Origin: Sporosarcina luteola
GTDB lineage: Bacteria > Bacillota > Bacilli > Bacillales_A > Planococcaceae
Assembly: GCF_007991495.1 (NCBI RefSeq)
Contig: NZ_BJYL01000036.1
Span: 1 to 62,362, forward strand
Length of the DNA stretch: 62,362 nt
Direction of reading: 5' to 3'
Positions 48,032 through 56,931 of this stretch are shown here, piece by piece. The notes beneath the pieces were generated by a model that was not told where the DNA came from, ran no database searches, and worked only from the letters and a program-made list of their open reading frames with translations. Position 1 is the first letter of the stretch, and every line of letters begins with the position of its first letter. The position numbers and the translations under genes were made by a program.

Positions 48032-48191
48032 AGAAGGGACAATTTTAGCCGCTGCACTTATTTTACTAATTGTCGTTAGCCTCTTTCTTTTTACCCTTGT
48101 TTCGTGGCATAGTAATCTATACAGAACATTCGATTCAATTGAAACTTATTATGTGAATGAAACAACAAAGATAATGGGGCAAGGCGGTTAA
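47979..48191 (+). CDS. comGG: ComGG-like minor pseudopilin (short)
   Basis: A 70-residue protein with NEEGTILAAALILLIVVSLF, the prepilin-type helix, then only about 30 residues. B. subtilis ComGG is roughly 120 residues, so this copy is short. The best start is TTG 47979, preceded by GGAGGTGG inside comGF; the track frame opens at 47880 out of phase with comGF. It ends 3 bases before aroK. Confidence 0.7.
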   Translation: MTAGKGKNGSPLAVVQNEEGTILAAALILLIVVSLFLFTLVSWHSNLYRTFDSIETYYVNETTKIMGQGG

Positions 48192-48194
48192 AAT

Positions 48195-48707
48195 ATGAAG
48201 AAAGTTTATTTGGTCGGTTTTATGGGCAGTGGGAAAAGCGCAATCGGCAAGCGTTTAAGCAATTTGTTGGATATGCCTTTTTATGATATGGATACGGTTA
48301 TTGCGCAACAGACCGGAATGACAATTCCTCAAATTTTTGAAACGTATGGCGAGGAAGGATTTAGAGAAATGGAAACGACCTTCCTACACACATTCCGGGA
48401 TGAATATTGTATTATCGCGACAGGCGGCGGTGTTGCGATGCGTAAAGAAAATAGGGAAATTATGAGAAGAACGGGGTTAGTCTTTTATTTGAACTCCACA
48501 TTCCGGGATATTTGGCGGCGAATCTCCACAGATACAAATCGGCCGATCGTCCAAAGATCCACTAAAAGTGAATTAGAAGCACTTTTTAATAAGAGGAAGC
48601 CGCTGTATCTCCAAAGTGCTCATTTTAAAGTCGAGACTGCCAATAGGTCCTTGAAAGAAATTACACAGTATATAGCATTTCAGATTGCCAGGTTTAAGGA
48701 TGGCTAA
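48195..48707 (+). CDS. aroK: Shikimate kinase
   Basis: A 170-residue P-loop kinase that phosphorylates shikimate in aromatic amino-acid synthesis. Walker A GFMGSGKS (8-15), substrate Asp in YDMDTVI, GGG motif ATGGGVAMR and lid arginines (RPIVQR) are present. It follows comGG by 3 bases and may be read from the comG transcript or from an internal promoter. No clear terminator follows. Confidence 0.95.
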   Translation: MKKVYLVGFMGSGKSAIGKRLSNLLDMPFYDMDTVIAQQTGMTIPQIFETYGEEGFREMETTFLHTFRDEYCIIATGGGVAMRKENREIMRRTGLVFYLNSTFRDIWRRISTDTNRPIVQRSTKSELEALFNKRKPLYLQSAHFKVETANRSLKEITQYIAFQIARFKDG

Positions 48708-48843
48708 GACATATTCTTTTCAGGGAAAACAATTTAAAACGTTTAAGAAATACAATGAATATTAATTCGAATGATTAAAACACGAACGAAATTCGGTAAT
48801 TAAATAAAAAATGTTCGTTAATTTCGAGCCGCTTTAAAAAGGA

Positions 48844-48872
48844 TTGCGCTTCCACATATGAAATGTTAAGAT
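48844..48872 (+). promoter_or_regulatory. Possible promoter of the gcv operon
   Basis: TTGCGC (48844-48849), 17 bp, TAAGAT (48867-48872), about 75 bases before the glycine aptamers. The 48708-48940 stretch otherwise holds no gene; small dyads such as GGACA/TGTCC (48884-48899) are visible. Confidence 0.4.
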
Positions 48873-48947
48873 ATAAGGCGAAAGGACAGTTTGTTGTCCG
48901 AAACTTTATACACTTACCAATAAATTGCATATGGCGGATGATTGGAT

Positions 48948-49147
48948 TGGGGAGAGCACGCATTAGGCGTCGCCGAAGGAGCAAGTAACTCAAGTTATGA
49001 ATCTCTCAGGCAAAAAGACCCGTTCATGACGCATCTCTGGAGAGTGCCGGCATTATCGGCCACCAACGAGGAAAGCCGCAAGGTCAAACTTTCAGGTACA
49101 CGGACAGGGGTTCTCTTAATTCAAAGGGGACCTCTGTCTTTTTTTAT
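48948..49147 (+). promoter_or_regulatory. Tandem glycine riboswitch with terminator
   Basis: Aptamer 1 starts with GGGGAGAGCACGCATTAGGC and contains CGCCGAAGGAGCAAG and CTCTCAGGCAAAAAGACC. Aptamer 2 has CTGGAGAGTGCC, GCCACCAACGAGGAAAGCC and CTTTCAGGTACACGGACAGG. An expression-platform terminator pairs 49103-49111 with 49130-49138 ahead of seven T residues. In Bacillus this class turns gcvT on when glycine is plentiful. Confidence 0.93.
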
Positions 49148-49173
49148 CAATTTATCCAAGGGGGAATACGACT

Positions 49174-50271
49174 GTGACAGAAACTTTGAAACGCACTGCG
49201 CTCTTTGAAAGCTATCAACAATATGGGGGCAAGACGATCGATTTCGGCGGATGGGAATTACCGGTCCAGTTTTCAGGCATTAAAGCTGAGCATGAAGCTG
49301 TCAGAACAAAGGCTGGATTATTCGATGTATCGCATATGGGCGAAGTTTTCATTTCCGGAGAAGGCGCTTTGGCATTCTTGCAGAACCTTGTAACAAATGA
49401 TGTTTCCAAGTTGAAGGACGGCCAGGCACAATACACAGCAATGTGCTACGAAGACGGCGGGACTGTCGATGATCTATTAATCTATAAAAGAAAAGATAAT
49501 GATTATCTGCTCGTAGTGAACGCCTCTAATATTGAAAAAGATGTTGAGTGGATGAAGAAGCATGCGACAAAGGACGTCGTCATTGAAGACCGTTCAGAAG
49601 AATTTGCTTTGATTGCATTACAAGGACCGAAAGCGCAAGAAGTATTGCAAAAACTGACTTCTGAGCCATTAGAAGAGATCAAGTTTTTCCGTTTCAAAGA
49701 GAATGTCGATGTCTCTGGACATAACGTACTAGTTTCCCGTACCGGTTATACAGGTGAAGACGGTTTTGAAATATACGGAACTCCAGAATCGGTAGTTGCG
49801 CTATGGCCAATCATTCTGAAAGCGGGGGAAGAGGAAGGTGTTGTCCCTGCTGGTTTAGGCTGCCGCGATACTTTGCGCTTTGAAGCAGGTTTACCGCTTT
49901 ATGGTCAAGAATTATCAAAAGATATTTCACCGCTTGAAGCAGGCTTGGGCTTTGTCGTCAAGTTGAATAAAGAATCCTATTTTATCGGTAAAGAAGCTCT
50001 TGCTAAGCAAAAAGAGAATGGCGTATCTCGCAAGCTAGTCGGCCTTGAAATGATTGATAAGGGTATTCCGCGCACTGGCTACAAAGTGTTCGTTGGTGAC
50101 GAGGAAATCGGTGAAGTCACGACTGGAACTCAATCACCTACCTTGAAAAAGAACATCGGTTTCGCACTTCTGGCATCTGTTCATACTGCTGTAGGAACTG
50201 AAGTCGAAGTTGAAATCCGAGGCAAGCGTTTGAAAGCAGCTTTAATTGCTACACCATTTTATAAACGATAA
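49174..50271 (+). CDS. gcvT: Glycine cleavage system T protein (aminomethyltransferase)
   Basis: A 365-residue THF-dependent aminomethyltransferase that releases ammonia and passes the C1 unit to folate. It shows the [10 protein letters not shown] and DVSHMGEV N-terminal motifs, [16 protein letters not shown] [14 protein letters not shown], and [21 protein letters not shown] 49174 follows AAGGGGG. First gene of gcvT-gcvPA-gcvPB under the glycine riboswitch. The H protein and LipM-type lipoylation are needed; lipM lies 5 kb downstream. Confidence 0.96.
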   Translation: MTETLKRTALFESYQQYGGKTIDFGGWELPVQFSGIKAEHEAVRTKAGLFDVSHMGEVFISGEGALAFLQNLVTNDVSKLKDGQAQYTAMCYEDGGTVDDLLIYKRKDNDYLLVVNASNIEKDVEWMKKHATKDVVIEDRSEEFALIALQGPKAQEVLQKLTSEPLEEIKFFRFKENVDVSGHNVLVSRTGYTGEDGFEIYGTPESVVALWPIILKAGEEEGVVPAGLGCRDTLRFEAGLPLYGQELSKDISPLEAGLGFVVKLNKESYFIGKEALAKQKENGVSRKLVGLEMIDKGIPRTGYKVFVGDEEIGEVTTGTQSPTLKKNIGFALLASVHTAVGTEVEVEIRGKRLKAALIATPFYKR

Positions 50272-50296
50272 TTGAATGAAGAGGAGAAATGTGGAT

Positions 50297-51649
50297 ATGA
50301 AGCTCAAGCATCGTTATATTCCTATGACGGATTCAGATCGCGATGAAATGCTATCGACTATCGGTGTTGCGACGGTTGATGAACTTTTTGAAGACATTCC
50401 GGAAAAAGTACGTTTTAAAGGCGAACTAAATATAAAAAAAGCGAAGTCCGAATCTGCGTTGACGAAGGAACTAGCACAACTTGCCGCGAAAAATGCTGAT
50501 GCTCGTACATATGCATCATTCCTTGGAGCTGGTGTGTACGATCACTATAAACCGATCATCGTTGATCATGTTATTTCACGTTCCGAATTCTATACAGCTT
50601 ATACACCATACCAACCTGAAATTTCACAAGGTGAATTACAAGCCATCTTCGAATTCCAGACGATGATTTGTGAACTGACAGGTATGGATATTGCAAACTC
50701 TTCGATGTATGACGGTGGTACAGCCCTTGCTGAAGCAGGCACGATGGTTGCAGGACATACACGTCGTACGAAAATCCTTATTTCCGAAACGGTTCATCCG
50801 GAAGCGCGTGACGTTGTACTTGCTTATGCGACAGGTCAATCAATCGAAGTCGTGACAATTCCTCAGAAAGATGGAGTTACTGATTTGGATCAGCTTGGGG
50901 AATTAATAGATGACAACACTGCAGGTGTGCTCGTCCAGTACCCGAACTTCTTCGGACAAGTGGAAGATCTTCAGAAAATCGGTGAAATGACGCATGAAAA
51001 AGGCGGCTTATTCGTCGTATCAGCGAACCCGCTTGCACTTGGTGTTTTGACACCGCCAGGCAAACTTGGTGCGGATATTACTGTAGGAGATGCTCAGCCA
51101 TTTGGTATTGCGGAACAGTTCGGAGGACCGCATTGCGGATACTTCGCTTCAACGAAAAAATTGATGCGTAAAATGCCTGGAAGATTGGTCGGTGAAACGA
51201 CAGATGAAGCAGGCAGACGTGGTTATGTGCTGACGCTTCAAGCACGTGAGCAGCATATCCGACGCGATAAGGCTACCTCCAACATCTGTTCGAACCAAGC
51301 ATTGAATGCACTTGCGGCCTCAGTTGCAATGACTGCATTAGGCAAAGTCGGTGTAAAAGAGATTGCTTACCAAAATATCGCAAAAACAGCTTACGCGAAA
51401 AGCGCATTTGAAAAAGCAGGCTTTGACGTGAAATATAACGGTGCGCATTTCAATGAAATCGTCGTTGACGTCAAGAAGCCTATTAAAGAAGTAAATGCGA
51501 AACTTCTTGAAAAAGGTTTTATCGGTGGATATGATCTTGGTTTGACATATCCTGAGCTTTCCAACCATGTATTGATTGCTGTGACTGAACAGCGTACAAA
51601 AGAAGAAATCGATGCACTCGTGCAGGAAATGGAGGCTACCCATGCATAA
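50297..51649 (+). CDS. gcvPA: Glycine dehydrogenase (decarboxylating), subunit 1
   Basis: A 450-residue subunit of the two-part P protein that decarboxylates glycine. N-terminal [15 protein letters not shown] and the mid-protein [25 protein letters not shown] [13 protein letters not shown] motifs are characteristic. ATG 50297 follows GAAGAGGAGAAA; the open frame reaches 50276. It overlaps gcvPB by 8 bases. Confidence 0.96.
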   Translation: MKLKHRYIPMTDSDRDEMLSTIGVATVDELFEDIPEKVRFKGELNIKKAKSESALTKELAQLAAKNADARTYASFLGAGVYDHYKPIIVDHVISRSEFYTAYTPYQPEISQGELQAIFEFQTMICELTGMDIANSSMYDGGTALAEAGTMVAGHTRRTKILISETVHPEARDVVLAYATGQSIEVVTIPQKDGVTDLDQLGELIDDNTAGVLVQYPNFFGQVEDLQKIGEMTHEKGGLFVVSANPLALGVLTPPGKLGADITVGDAQPFGIAEQFGGPHCGYFASTKKLMRKMPGRLVGETTDEAGRRGYVLTLQAREQHIRRDKATSNICSNQALNALAASVAMTALGKVGVKEIAYQNIAKTAYAKSAFEKAGFDVKYNGAHFNEIVVDVKKPIKEVNAKLLEKGFIGGYDLGLTYPELSNHVLIAVTEQRTKEEIDALVQEMEATHA

Positions 51650-53120
51650 AGATAACCAACCGCTAATTTTTGAAATGACGAAAGAAGGTCGGATCGGCTA
51701 TAGTCTGCCTGAGCTTGATGTGCCGGAAATCGACTTATCCAGCCACTTGCCGAACGGTTATGTAAGGGAGGAATCTGCTGAACTTCCTGAAGTTTCCGAG
51801 CTTGATATTATGCGACATTATACGGCTTTATCGAATCGTAACCACGGAGTTGACACTGGGTTTTACCCACTTGGATCTTGTACGATGAAATACAATCCGA
51901 AAATCAATGAAGCAGTTGCCCGTTTCCCTGGATTTGCGAACATTCACCCATTGCAGGATGAATCGACTGTCCAAGGCGCTATGGAAATAATGTACGATTT
52001 GCAACAGCATCTATCCGAAATTACAGGCATGGATGAAGTGACACTTCAACCAGCTGCAGGTGCGCATGGAGAATGGACTGCGTTAATGATGATCCGCGCA
52101 TTCCATGAAGCGAACGGAGAAGGCAACCGTACAAAAGTACTTGTACCGGATTCTGCCCACGGCACGAACCCTGCTTCTGCCACTGTTGCGGGATTTGATA
52201 CAGTAACAATCAAGACCAATGAATCTGGATTGGTGGATATTGAAGACTTGAGAGCGAAGGTTGATGAAAACACAGCTGCCTTCATGTTGACAAATCCTAA
52301 CACACTTGGACTTTTTGAAAGAGATGTCCTTGAAATTTCGGAAATCGTACATGGAGTTGGCGGCAAGATGTACTATGATGGGGCTAACTTGAATGCCATT
52401 ATGGCAAAAGTACGCCCGGGAGACATGGGCTTTGATGCAGTTCACTTGAACTTGCATAAAACATTTACAGGTCCTCACGGTGGCGGCGGTCCAGGATCTG
52501 GTCCAGTCGGCGTGACAACGGAATTAGCTCCATTCCTGCCGAAGCCGATTCTCGTAAAAAAAGACGATCAATATACGTTCGAATATGATCGCCCGCAATC
52601 AATCGGCCGAGTGAAGCCGTTTTACGGTAATTTCGGCATCTATTTACGCGCATACACATATATCCGTTCCATGGGGCCAGATGGCTTGAAAGCTGTAACT
52701 GAGTATGCTGTATTGAATGCGAACTATATGATGCGCAAACTGGAATCGTATTTCGACCTTCCATACAAACAGCATTGTATGCATGAATTTGTCTTGTCCG
52801 GCCGTCGCCAAAAGAAATTGGGCGTCCGTACTTTGGATATGGCGAAACGTCTGCTAGACTTCGGCTTCCATCCACCTACAATTTACTTCCCGTTGAATGT
52901 TGAAGAGGGAATGATGATTGAGCCGACAGAAACGGAATCAAAGGAAACGCTTGATTCGTTCATCGATGCAATGATCCAAATTGCTAAGGAAGTCGATGAG
53001 AACCCTGAAATCGTTCAGGAAGCACCACATACGACAGTCATCAACCGCCTTGATGAAACGAAAGCGGCCCGTCAACCGGTTCTGCGTTATGTAAAAGAAG
53101 AAGAGCTTGTAAATGCTTGA
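51642..53120 (+). CDS. gcvPB: Glycine dehydrogenase (decarboxylating), subunit 2
   Basis: A 492-residue PLP-binding subunit of the P protein. The PLP lysine is in [29 protein letters not shown] and [14 protein letters not shown] are also typical. ATG 51642 follows ATGGAGG and lies inside gcvPA. It ends the riboswitch-controlled operon before a terminator. Confidence 0.96.
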   Translation: MHKDNQPLIFEMTKEGRIGYSLPELDVPEIDLSSHLPNGYVREESAELPEVSELDIMRHYTALSNRNHGVDTGFYPLGSCTMKYNPKINEAVARFPGFANIHPLQDESTVQGAMEIMYDLQQHLSEITGMDEVTLQPAAGAHGEWTALMMIRAFHEANGEGNRTKVLVPDSAHGTNPASATVAGFDTVTIKTNESGLVDIEDLRAKVDENTAAFMLTNPNTLGLFERDVLEISEIVHGVGGKMYYDGANLNAIMAKVRPGDMGFDAVHLNLHKTFTGPHGGGGPGSGPVGVTTELAPFLPKPILVKKDDQYTFEYDRPQSIGRVKPFYGNFGIYLRAYTYIRSMGPDGLKAVTEYAVLNANYMMRKLESYFDLPYKQHCMHEFVLSGRRQKKLGVRTLDMAKRLLDFGFHPPTIYFPLNVEEGMMIEPTETESKETLDSFIDAMIQIAKEVDENPEIVQEAPHTTVINRLDETKAARQPVLRYVKEEELVNA

Positions 53121-53135
53121 GAATAGCAATGAAAA

Positions 53136-53166
53136 GAGGAGAGTCCCGACTTGGGGCTCTCCTTTT
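53136..53166. terminator. Terminator between gcvPB and the AAA ATPase gene
   Basis: GGAGAGTCCC with GGGGCTCTCC (one wobble), flanked by AAAA and TTTT, between convergent genes. Confidence 0.85.
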
Positions 53167-53176
53167 AAAATGTGTA

Positions 53177-54442
53177 TTAAAAGCCGATGGAACCGTTTTG
53201 TTCCCATTCACCTTTTGTAGACCGTCTATGCTGTTTTTGAAGATCTTCAATCCTTCGATCATAGGTGATTTTCCCGTCATAGTGATACCCGATCGCTATG
53301 GACATATATAGTTCATTCAACTGGGAAATTGACAGTCCTTTTGTTTTTCCGGCCATGTCGTCAAGCTGTTCACCATTGAAAAGGTTTTTAATGTCCAATT
53401 GTTTTAAGTATGCTCTTCTTACTTTCGTCGTCGGCGAGGGGATTTCGTACGTACTGTCAAAGCGTCCTGCACGATTGATCAGTGCTGGGTCGATACGCTC
53501 CGGGTAATTGGTCGTGCCGATGATAAAGAGCCCATCTCGAACCCGTGCGCCGTCCAATGTGTTCAGGAATGTACTCCTCGTATGCTCAGGCATCGAGTCG
53601 ATATCTTCGATGACAAGGATCGCGGGCGCCATCCTTGCTACGGTGCTGAATACCTCTTCGACAGAATAACTGCCTGTATACTCTGTGATTTGCCAGTAGA
53701 TCACTGGAGCTGTCGTTGAACCGGTAATTGAACGGACGAGAGTCGTTTTGCCGTTCCCTGGAGCTCCATGCAATAATATGCCGCGCTTATAAGGAATTCC
53801 GTACTCTTTATAAAAGATGCCGTCATTTTTGAAAAATTCATCGACGGATCGATAAATATCATTTTTTATCGTGTCTTCAAGAAAAACATCGCCGCGAGTA
53901 ATCTTATGTTCATATGCAAAACTCTTTTTAACAACACCGCTCTCTGAGTCCACTAAATAGGTAATTGTCGTTTTCATCTGTTCACGTTGTAATCGGTTCA
54001 CATCTTCGATGAAGAGCAATACATTTTCGGATGATGGCGCAAATATATGGTGTTCGGGCCATGTAGAACCACTGTCGACATAATAAAGCATTTGCGTGAA
54101 AGCGATATTATAGTCGGGGAAATAGAACAATTGATTTTCCAATGTTTCAGAAACCCGCAATTCAAATGAACGATCTGACTCGGTTTTTTCAACCTTCCCG
54201 GAAGGACGCGTTCCATAGACAAGACCGAGCGATTCGAATTGTAATTTCCCTTTTTTCATCAATTCATCAATGACCGATTCCGCATGAGAAATGAGTGCAT
54301 CCGCCTGAATGATTTTCCAGTCTTGTTCTTTTCGTTCATTTAAGCGCTCGATGACATTCCTGATAATGAAAGCATAGTTTTCATAATTAGGATGCGAATC
54401 TCGAAAAAAATCGTCAATTGGTAATAAAGTCTTTTTATCCAT
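53177..54442 (-). CDS. AAA-family ATPase (Bcs1/FtsH-like fold)
   Basis: A 421-residue protein. The N-terminal half (about 1-215) has no motif I recognise. The AAA module follows: Walker A HGAPGNGKTT, Walker B LVIEDIDS, sensor 1 IGTTNYP, and arginine-finger region NRAGRFD. It resembles stand-alone AAA proteins of the Bcs1 group but has no membrane helix. It lies alone between gcvPB and yqhL on the minus strand; substrate unknown. The ATG follows TAGGAG. Confidence 0.85.
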   Translation of the reverse strand: MDKKTLLPIDDFFRDSHPNYENYAFIIRNVIERLNERKEQDWKIIQADALISHAESVIDELMKKGKLQFESLGLVYGTRPSGKVEKTESDRSFELRVSETLENQLFYFPDYNIAFTQMLYYVDSGSTWPEHHIFAPSSENVLLFIEDVNRLQREQMKTTITYLVDSESGVVKKSFAYEHKITRGDVFLEDTIKNDIYRSVDEFFKNDGIFYKEYGIPYKRGILLHGAPGNGKTTLVRSITGSTTAPVIYWQITEYTGSYSVEEVFSTVARMAPAILVIEDIDSMPEHTRSTFLNTLDGARVRDGLFIIGTTNYPERIDPALINRAGRFDSTYEIPSPTTKVRRAYLKQLDIKNLFNGEQLDDMAGKTKGLSISQLNELYMSIAIGYHYDGKITYDRRIEDLQKQHRRSTKGEWEQNGSIGF

Positions 54443-54467
54443 TCAAGTCTCCTATCTTTTTCCTATA

Positions 54468-54494
54468 GAAAAAGTTCCTCCGATGGAAGAACTT
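54468..54494 (-). terminator. Terminator after yqhL (minus strand)
   Basis: AAGTTCTTCC pairs with GGAGGAACTT on the minus strand, followed by TTTTTC. It lies just upstream of the AAA ATPase start. Confidence 0.75.
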
Positions 54495-54519
54495 AATTTC
54501 TGCATACGACGTTATTCAG

Positions 54520-54897
54520 TTATTTGCTTTTCACTTTGCCTGTCCAAGTGCGGAATCCGCCTTGCAATTGGAACAGTTGAGTATAACCTTTTTTCTTCAA
54601 GAACAGTGCTGCTCTGGAACTTTTACCGGTATTTTGATCGTATAAATAGACGGGCTTATCAGGCCGGATTTCATTATGACGCTGACGGAACTGGGAATAT
54701 GGGATGTTGCGCGCACCTAAAATATGGCCCGCTTCAAATTCCTTCGGTTCACGCACATCAATCAATTGAGATTTACGATAACCTTCGATAAATTGCTCTT
54801 GTGTCAAGTTAGATACTGCTTTTCGCAAACGCAGCATGGTAATGACAAAATATAAAATCATAGCTAATACAACTGCACCTAAAACATAGTAATTCAC
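54520..54897 (-). CDS. Rhodanese-like membrane protein (YqhL-like), active Cys missing
   Basis: A 125-residue protein with one N-terminal helix (YYVLGAVVLAMILYFVITML) and a rhodanese fold: LIDVREPKEFEAGHILGARN, then YLYDQNTGKSSRAA where the catalytic cysteine of active rhodaneses is replaced by Asp. It is therefore unlikely to transfer sulfur by the usual mechanism. Position beside lipM matches B. subtilis yqhL. Two GTG codons compete; I choose 54897, about nine bases after GAAAGGGGA. Confidence 0.83.
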   Translation of the reverse strand: MNYYVLGAVVLAMILYFVITMLRLRKAVSNLTQEQFIEGYRKSQLIDVREPKEFEAGHILGARNIPYSQFRQRHNEIRPDKPVYLYDQNTGKSSRAALFLKKKGYTQLFQLQGGFRTWTGKVKSK

Positions 54898-55131
54898 AAC
54901 CACTTTTCCCCTTTCGATATATAGTATCATTATATAGAATGAAAGGCGCTTGTTCAATGGGAATGATTTTTATAAGGGAAGAATATGCAGAACTCACGTT
55001 TAATAAAAAATCAATACTTATTTGAGAAAAGGCTTCGTGGTACTATTGAGATATTGTGTGTGAAAAAATAGCACATATGAACAAAGGGATGTTAGAATGA
55101 AAAGCATTGTTGTGGAGGGGGGAGATTCAGT

Positions 55132-55968
55132 TTGGTTTTAGCTAAATGGCATTTCATAAATTCAGGAAAGTGTTCACCTTCCTACAATATGGCACTTGAT
55201 GAGGCATTATTGGAATGGCATAGCAGAGGGGAGATCGGACCTGTTCTGCGTTTTTATGAATGGGAGCCGGCTGCCTTGTCGATCGGTTACTTTCAGAAAG
55301 TGGAGAAGGAAATCGATTTGGAAGCCGTCGAGAAGCATGGCCTCGGATTTGTTCGCCGTCCGACGGGTGGAAGAGGTGTCTTACATGAGCATGAACTTAC
55401 ATATAGCGTAATCGTCACGGAAGACTATCCAGGCATGCCGGAGACCGTCACGGAAGCCTACCGGGTCATTTCGGGCGGAGTGTTGCAAGGGTTCCGAAAT
55501 CTCGGCTTGCATGCAGAATTCTCAGTGCCTGTCACCGAGGAGCAGAACAATGATCTGAAGAAGCCAAAGAGCGCAGTTTGTTTCGACGCTCCCAGCTGGT
55601 ATGAGCTCGTCGTTGAAGGAAAAAAAGTTGCAGGCAGTGCACAAACTCGTCAAAAAGGCGTGATTTTGCAGCATGGCGCAATTTTATTAGGTCTGGATGA
55701 GGAGAAATTGATTTCTTTGTTCAAATTTGATTCTGAAGAGAGCAGAGAGCGAATGCGTAGAAGTCTTCCTGAAAAGGCTGTTGCTGTCGATCGATTGACG
55801 GATAGGGAAATTTCGATGGAAGAGTGCGTAGGCGCCTTTGCCAAAGGTTTTGAGGCGGCATTAGAAATTGAACTCCATCCGTTGGAGCTTTCACCAGAAC
55901 AATTGCTTTTCGTGAAGGAAATCGAACAAAGGAAATATGCGAATAAAGATTGGACTTTTAAAATGTGA
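55132..55968 (+). CDS. lipM: Octanoyl-[GcvH]:protein/octanoyltransferase LipM
   Basis: A 278-residue lipoate-pathway acyltransferase that moves octanoyl from ACP to GcvH. The lipoate-ligase fold is evident ([18 protein letters not shown]), and the catalytic Cys lies in [16 protein letters not shown] 55132 follows GGAGGGGGGAG. In Gram-positives LipM first loads GcvH, tying it to the gcv operon just upstream. It is followed by the nrdJ promoter. Confidence 0.93.
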   Translation: MVLAKWHFINSGKCSPSYNMALDEALLEWHSRGEIGPVLRFYEWEPAALSIGYFQKVEKEIDLEAVEKHGLGFVRRPTGGRGVLHEHELTYSVIVTEDYPGMPETVTEAYRVISGGVLQGFRNLGLHAEFSVPVTEEQNNDLKKPKSAVCFDAPSWYELVVEGKKVAGSAQTRQKGVILQHGAILLGLDEEKLISLFKFDSEESRERMRRSLPEKAVAVDRLTDREISMEECVGAFAKGFEAALEIELHPLELSPEQLLFVKEIEQRKYANKDWTFKM

Positions 55969-56048
55969 GCAGTGGCACTTTTGTTCTATTTTTAGACGGT
56001 AAACATCTTAGTTGCGCCATTTGGATAGAAATGTAAAAGATGATCATA

Positions 56049-56077
56049 TTGAATGATGTTTCAATATGTAGTAGATT
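56049..56077 (+). promoter_or_regulatory. Sigma-A promoter of nrdJ
   Basis: TTGAAT (56049-56054), 17 bp, TAGATT (56072-56077). A NrdR-like box covers the spacer and the -10. Confidence 0.6.
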
Positions 56078-56107
56078 AGGGAATAGAATCAGCACAACAT
56101 GTTGTGT
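56059..56107 (+). promoter_or_regulatory. Two candidate NrdR boxes
   Basis: Compared with the NrdR consensus acaCwAtATaTwGtgt, box 1 (56059-56074) keeps the core CAATATGTAGT. Box 2 (56092-56107, GCACAACATGTTGTGT) matches 13 of 16, including all invariant positions, and contains a perfect 14-bp palindrome. Centres are 33 bp apart, about three helical turns, close to the usual 31-32 bp. Overlap with the promoter fits repression. Confidence 0.55.
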
Positions 56108-56139
56108 TGCTGAAAATATACCAGAAGGAGGATGCGTTA

Positions 56140-56931
56140 ATGTTAGTTGTTTCAAAGCATCAGGAACCAATTCTGGACAAGTTGCGGTTGAACGCGGATA
56201 TTGCCGAATTCCCGCAAGTGCATCCAATTACAGAAGATATGAATATTGAACACAGCGGGGTGTCCCGCCTCGTCATGATCGACCGTTATTCTTTTAAGGA
56301 TATCGAAAAGAAAACACTGAAAGTCGGTGATTTCGTCGTCTTAACAGTGAAGGAAGATCCGAAATTCCCGGCGAGAGGTCTTGGGTTCATCACAGCTCTT
56401 GATAAAGAAAATAGAAAAGCGGATATTTGGATTGAAAAGGAATACCGCAGTGCAATCGATAATCCTGAGAGTATGGAAACAGGAATTATTACGAGACCGA
56501 TCGACGTTATTGAAAAGCCGCTTGAAGTCTTTTATGAACAGATTGCCAAAAGGAATGCGACTGGTCTCGCGTCAGTTGAAAAGACAGAAGAGCAACGCGA
56601 AACCTCTTTCAATCGATTTTATGGACAACTGTCTAATATGAACTTCATCCCGGCGGGGCGTGTGTTATATGGTGCAGGGTCAGACACGGAAGTGACATTT
56701 TTCAACTGTTACGTCATGCCGTTTGTTGCGGATTCCCGCGAAGGCATTTCGGATCATCGTAAACAAGTGATGGAGATCATGAGCCGTGGCGGCGGCGTCG
56801 GAACGAATGGTTCCACATTGCGACCACGCAATACATTGGCGCGCGGCGTCAACGGAAAATCTTCCGGTTCAGTATCATGGTTGGATGACATCGCGAAATT
56901 GACACATCTTGTTGAACAAGGTGGATCCCGT
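56140..56931 (+). CDS. nrdJ: nrdJ exon 1 (residues 1-264)
   Basis: Ends in codon CGT (Arg264), whose T forms the U-G wobble that marks the group I 5' splice site. The next three bases, TAA, are the first of intron 1 and would stop translation of unspliced RNA. Confidence 0.92.
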
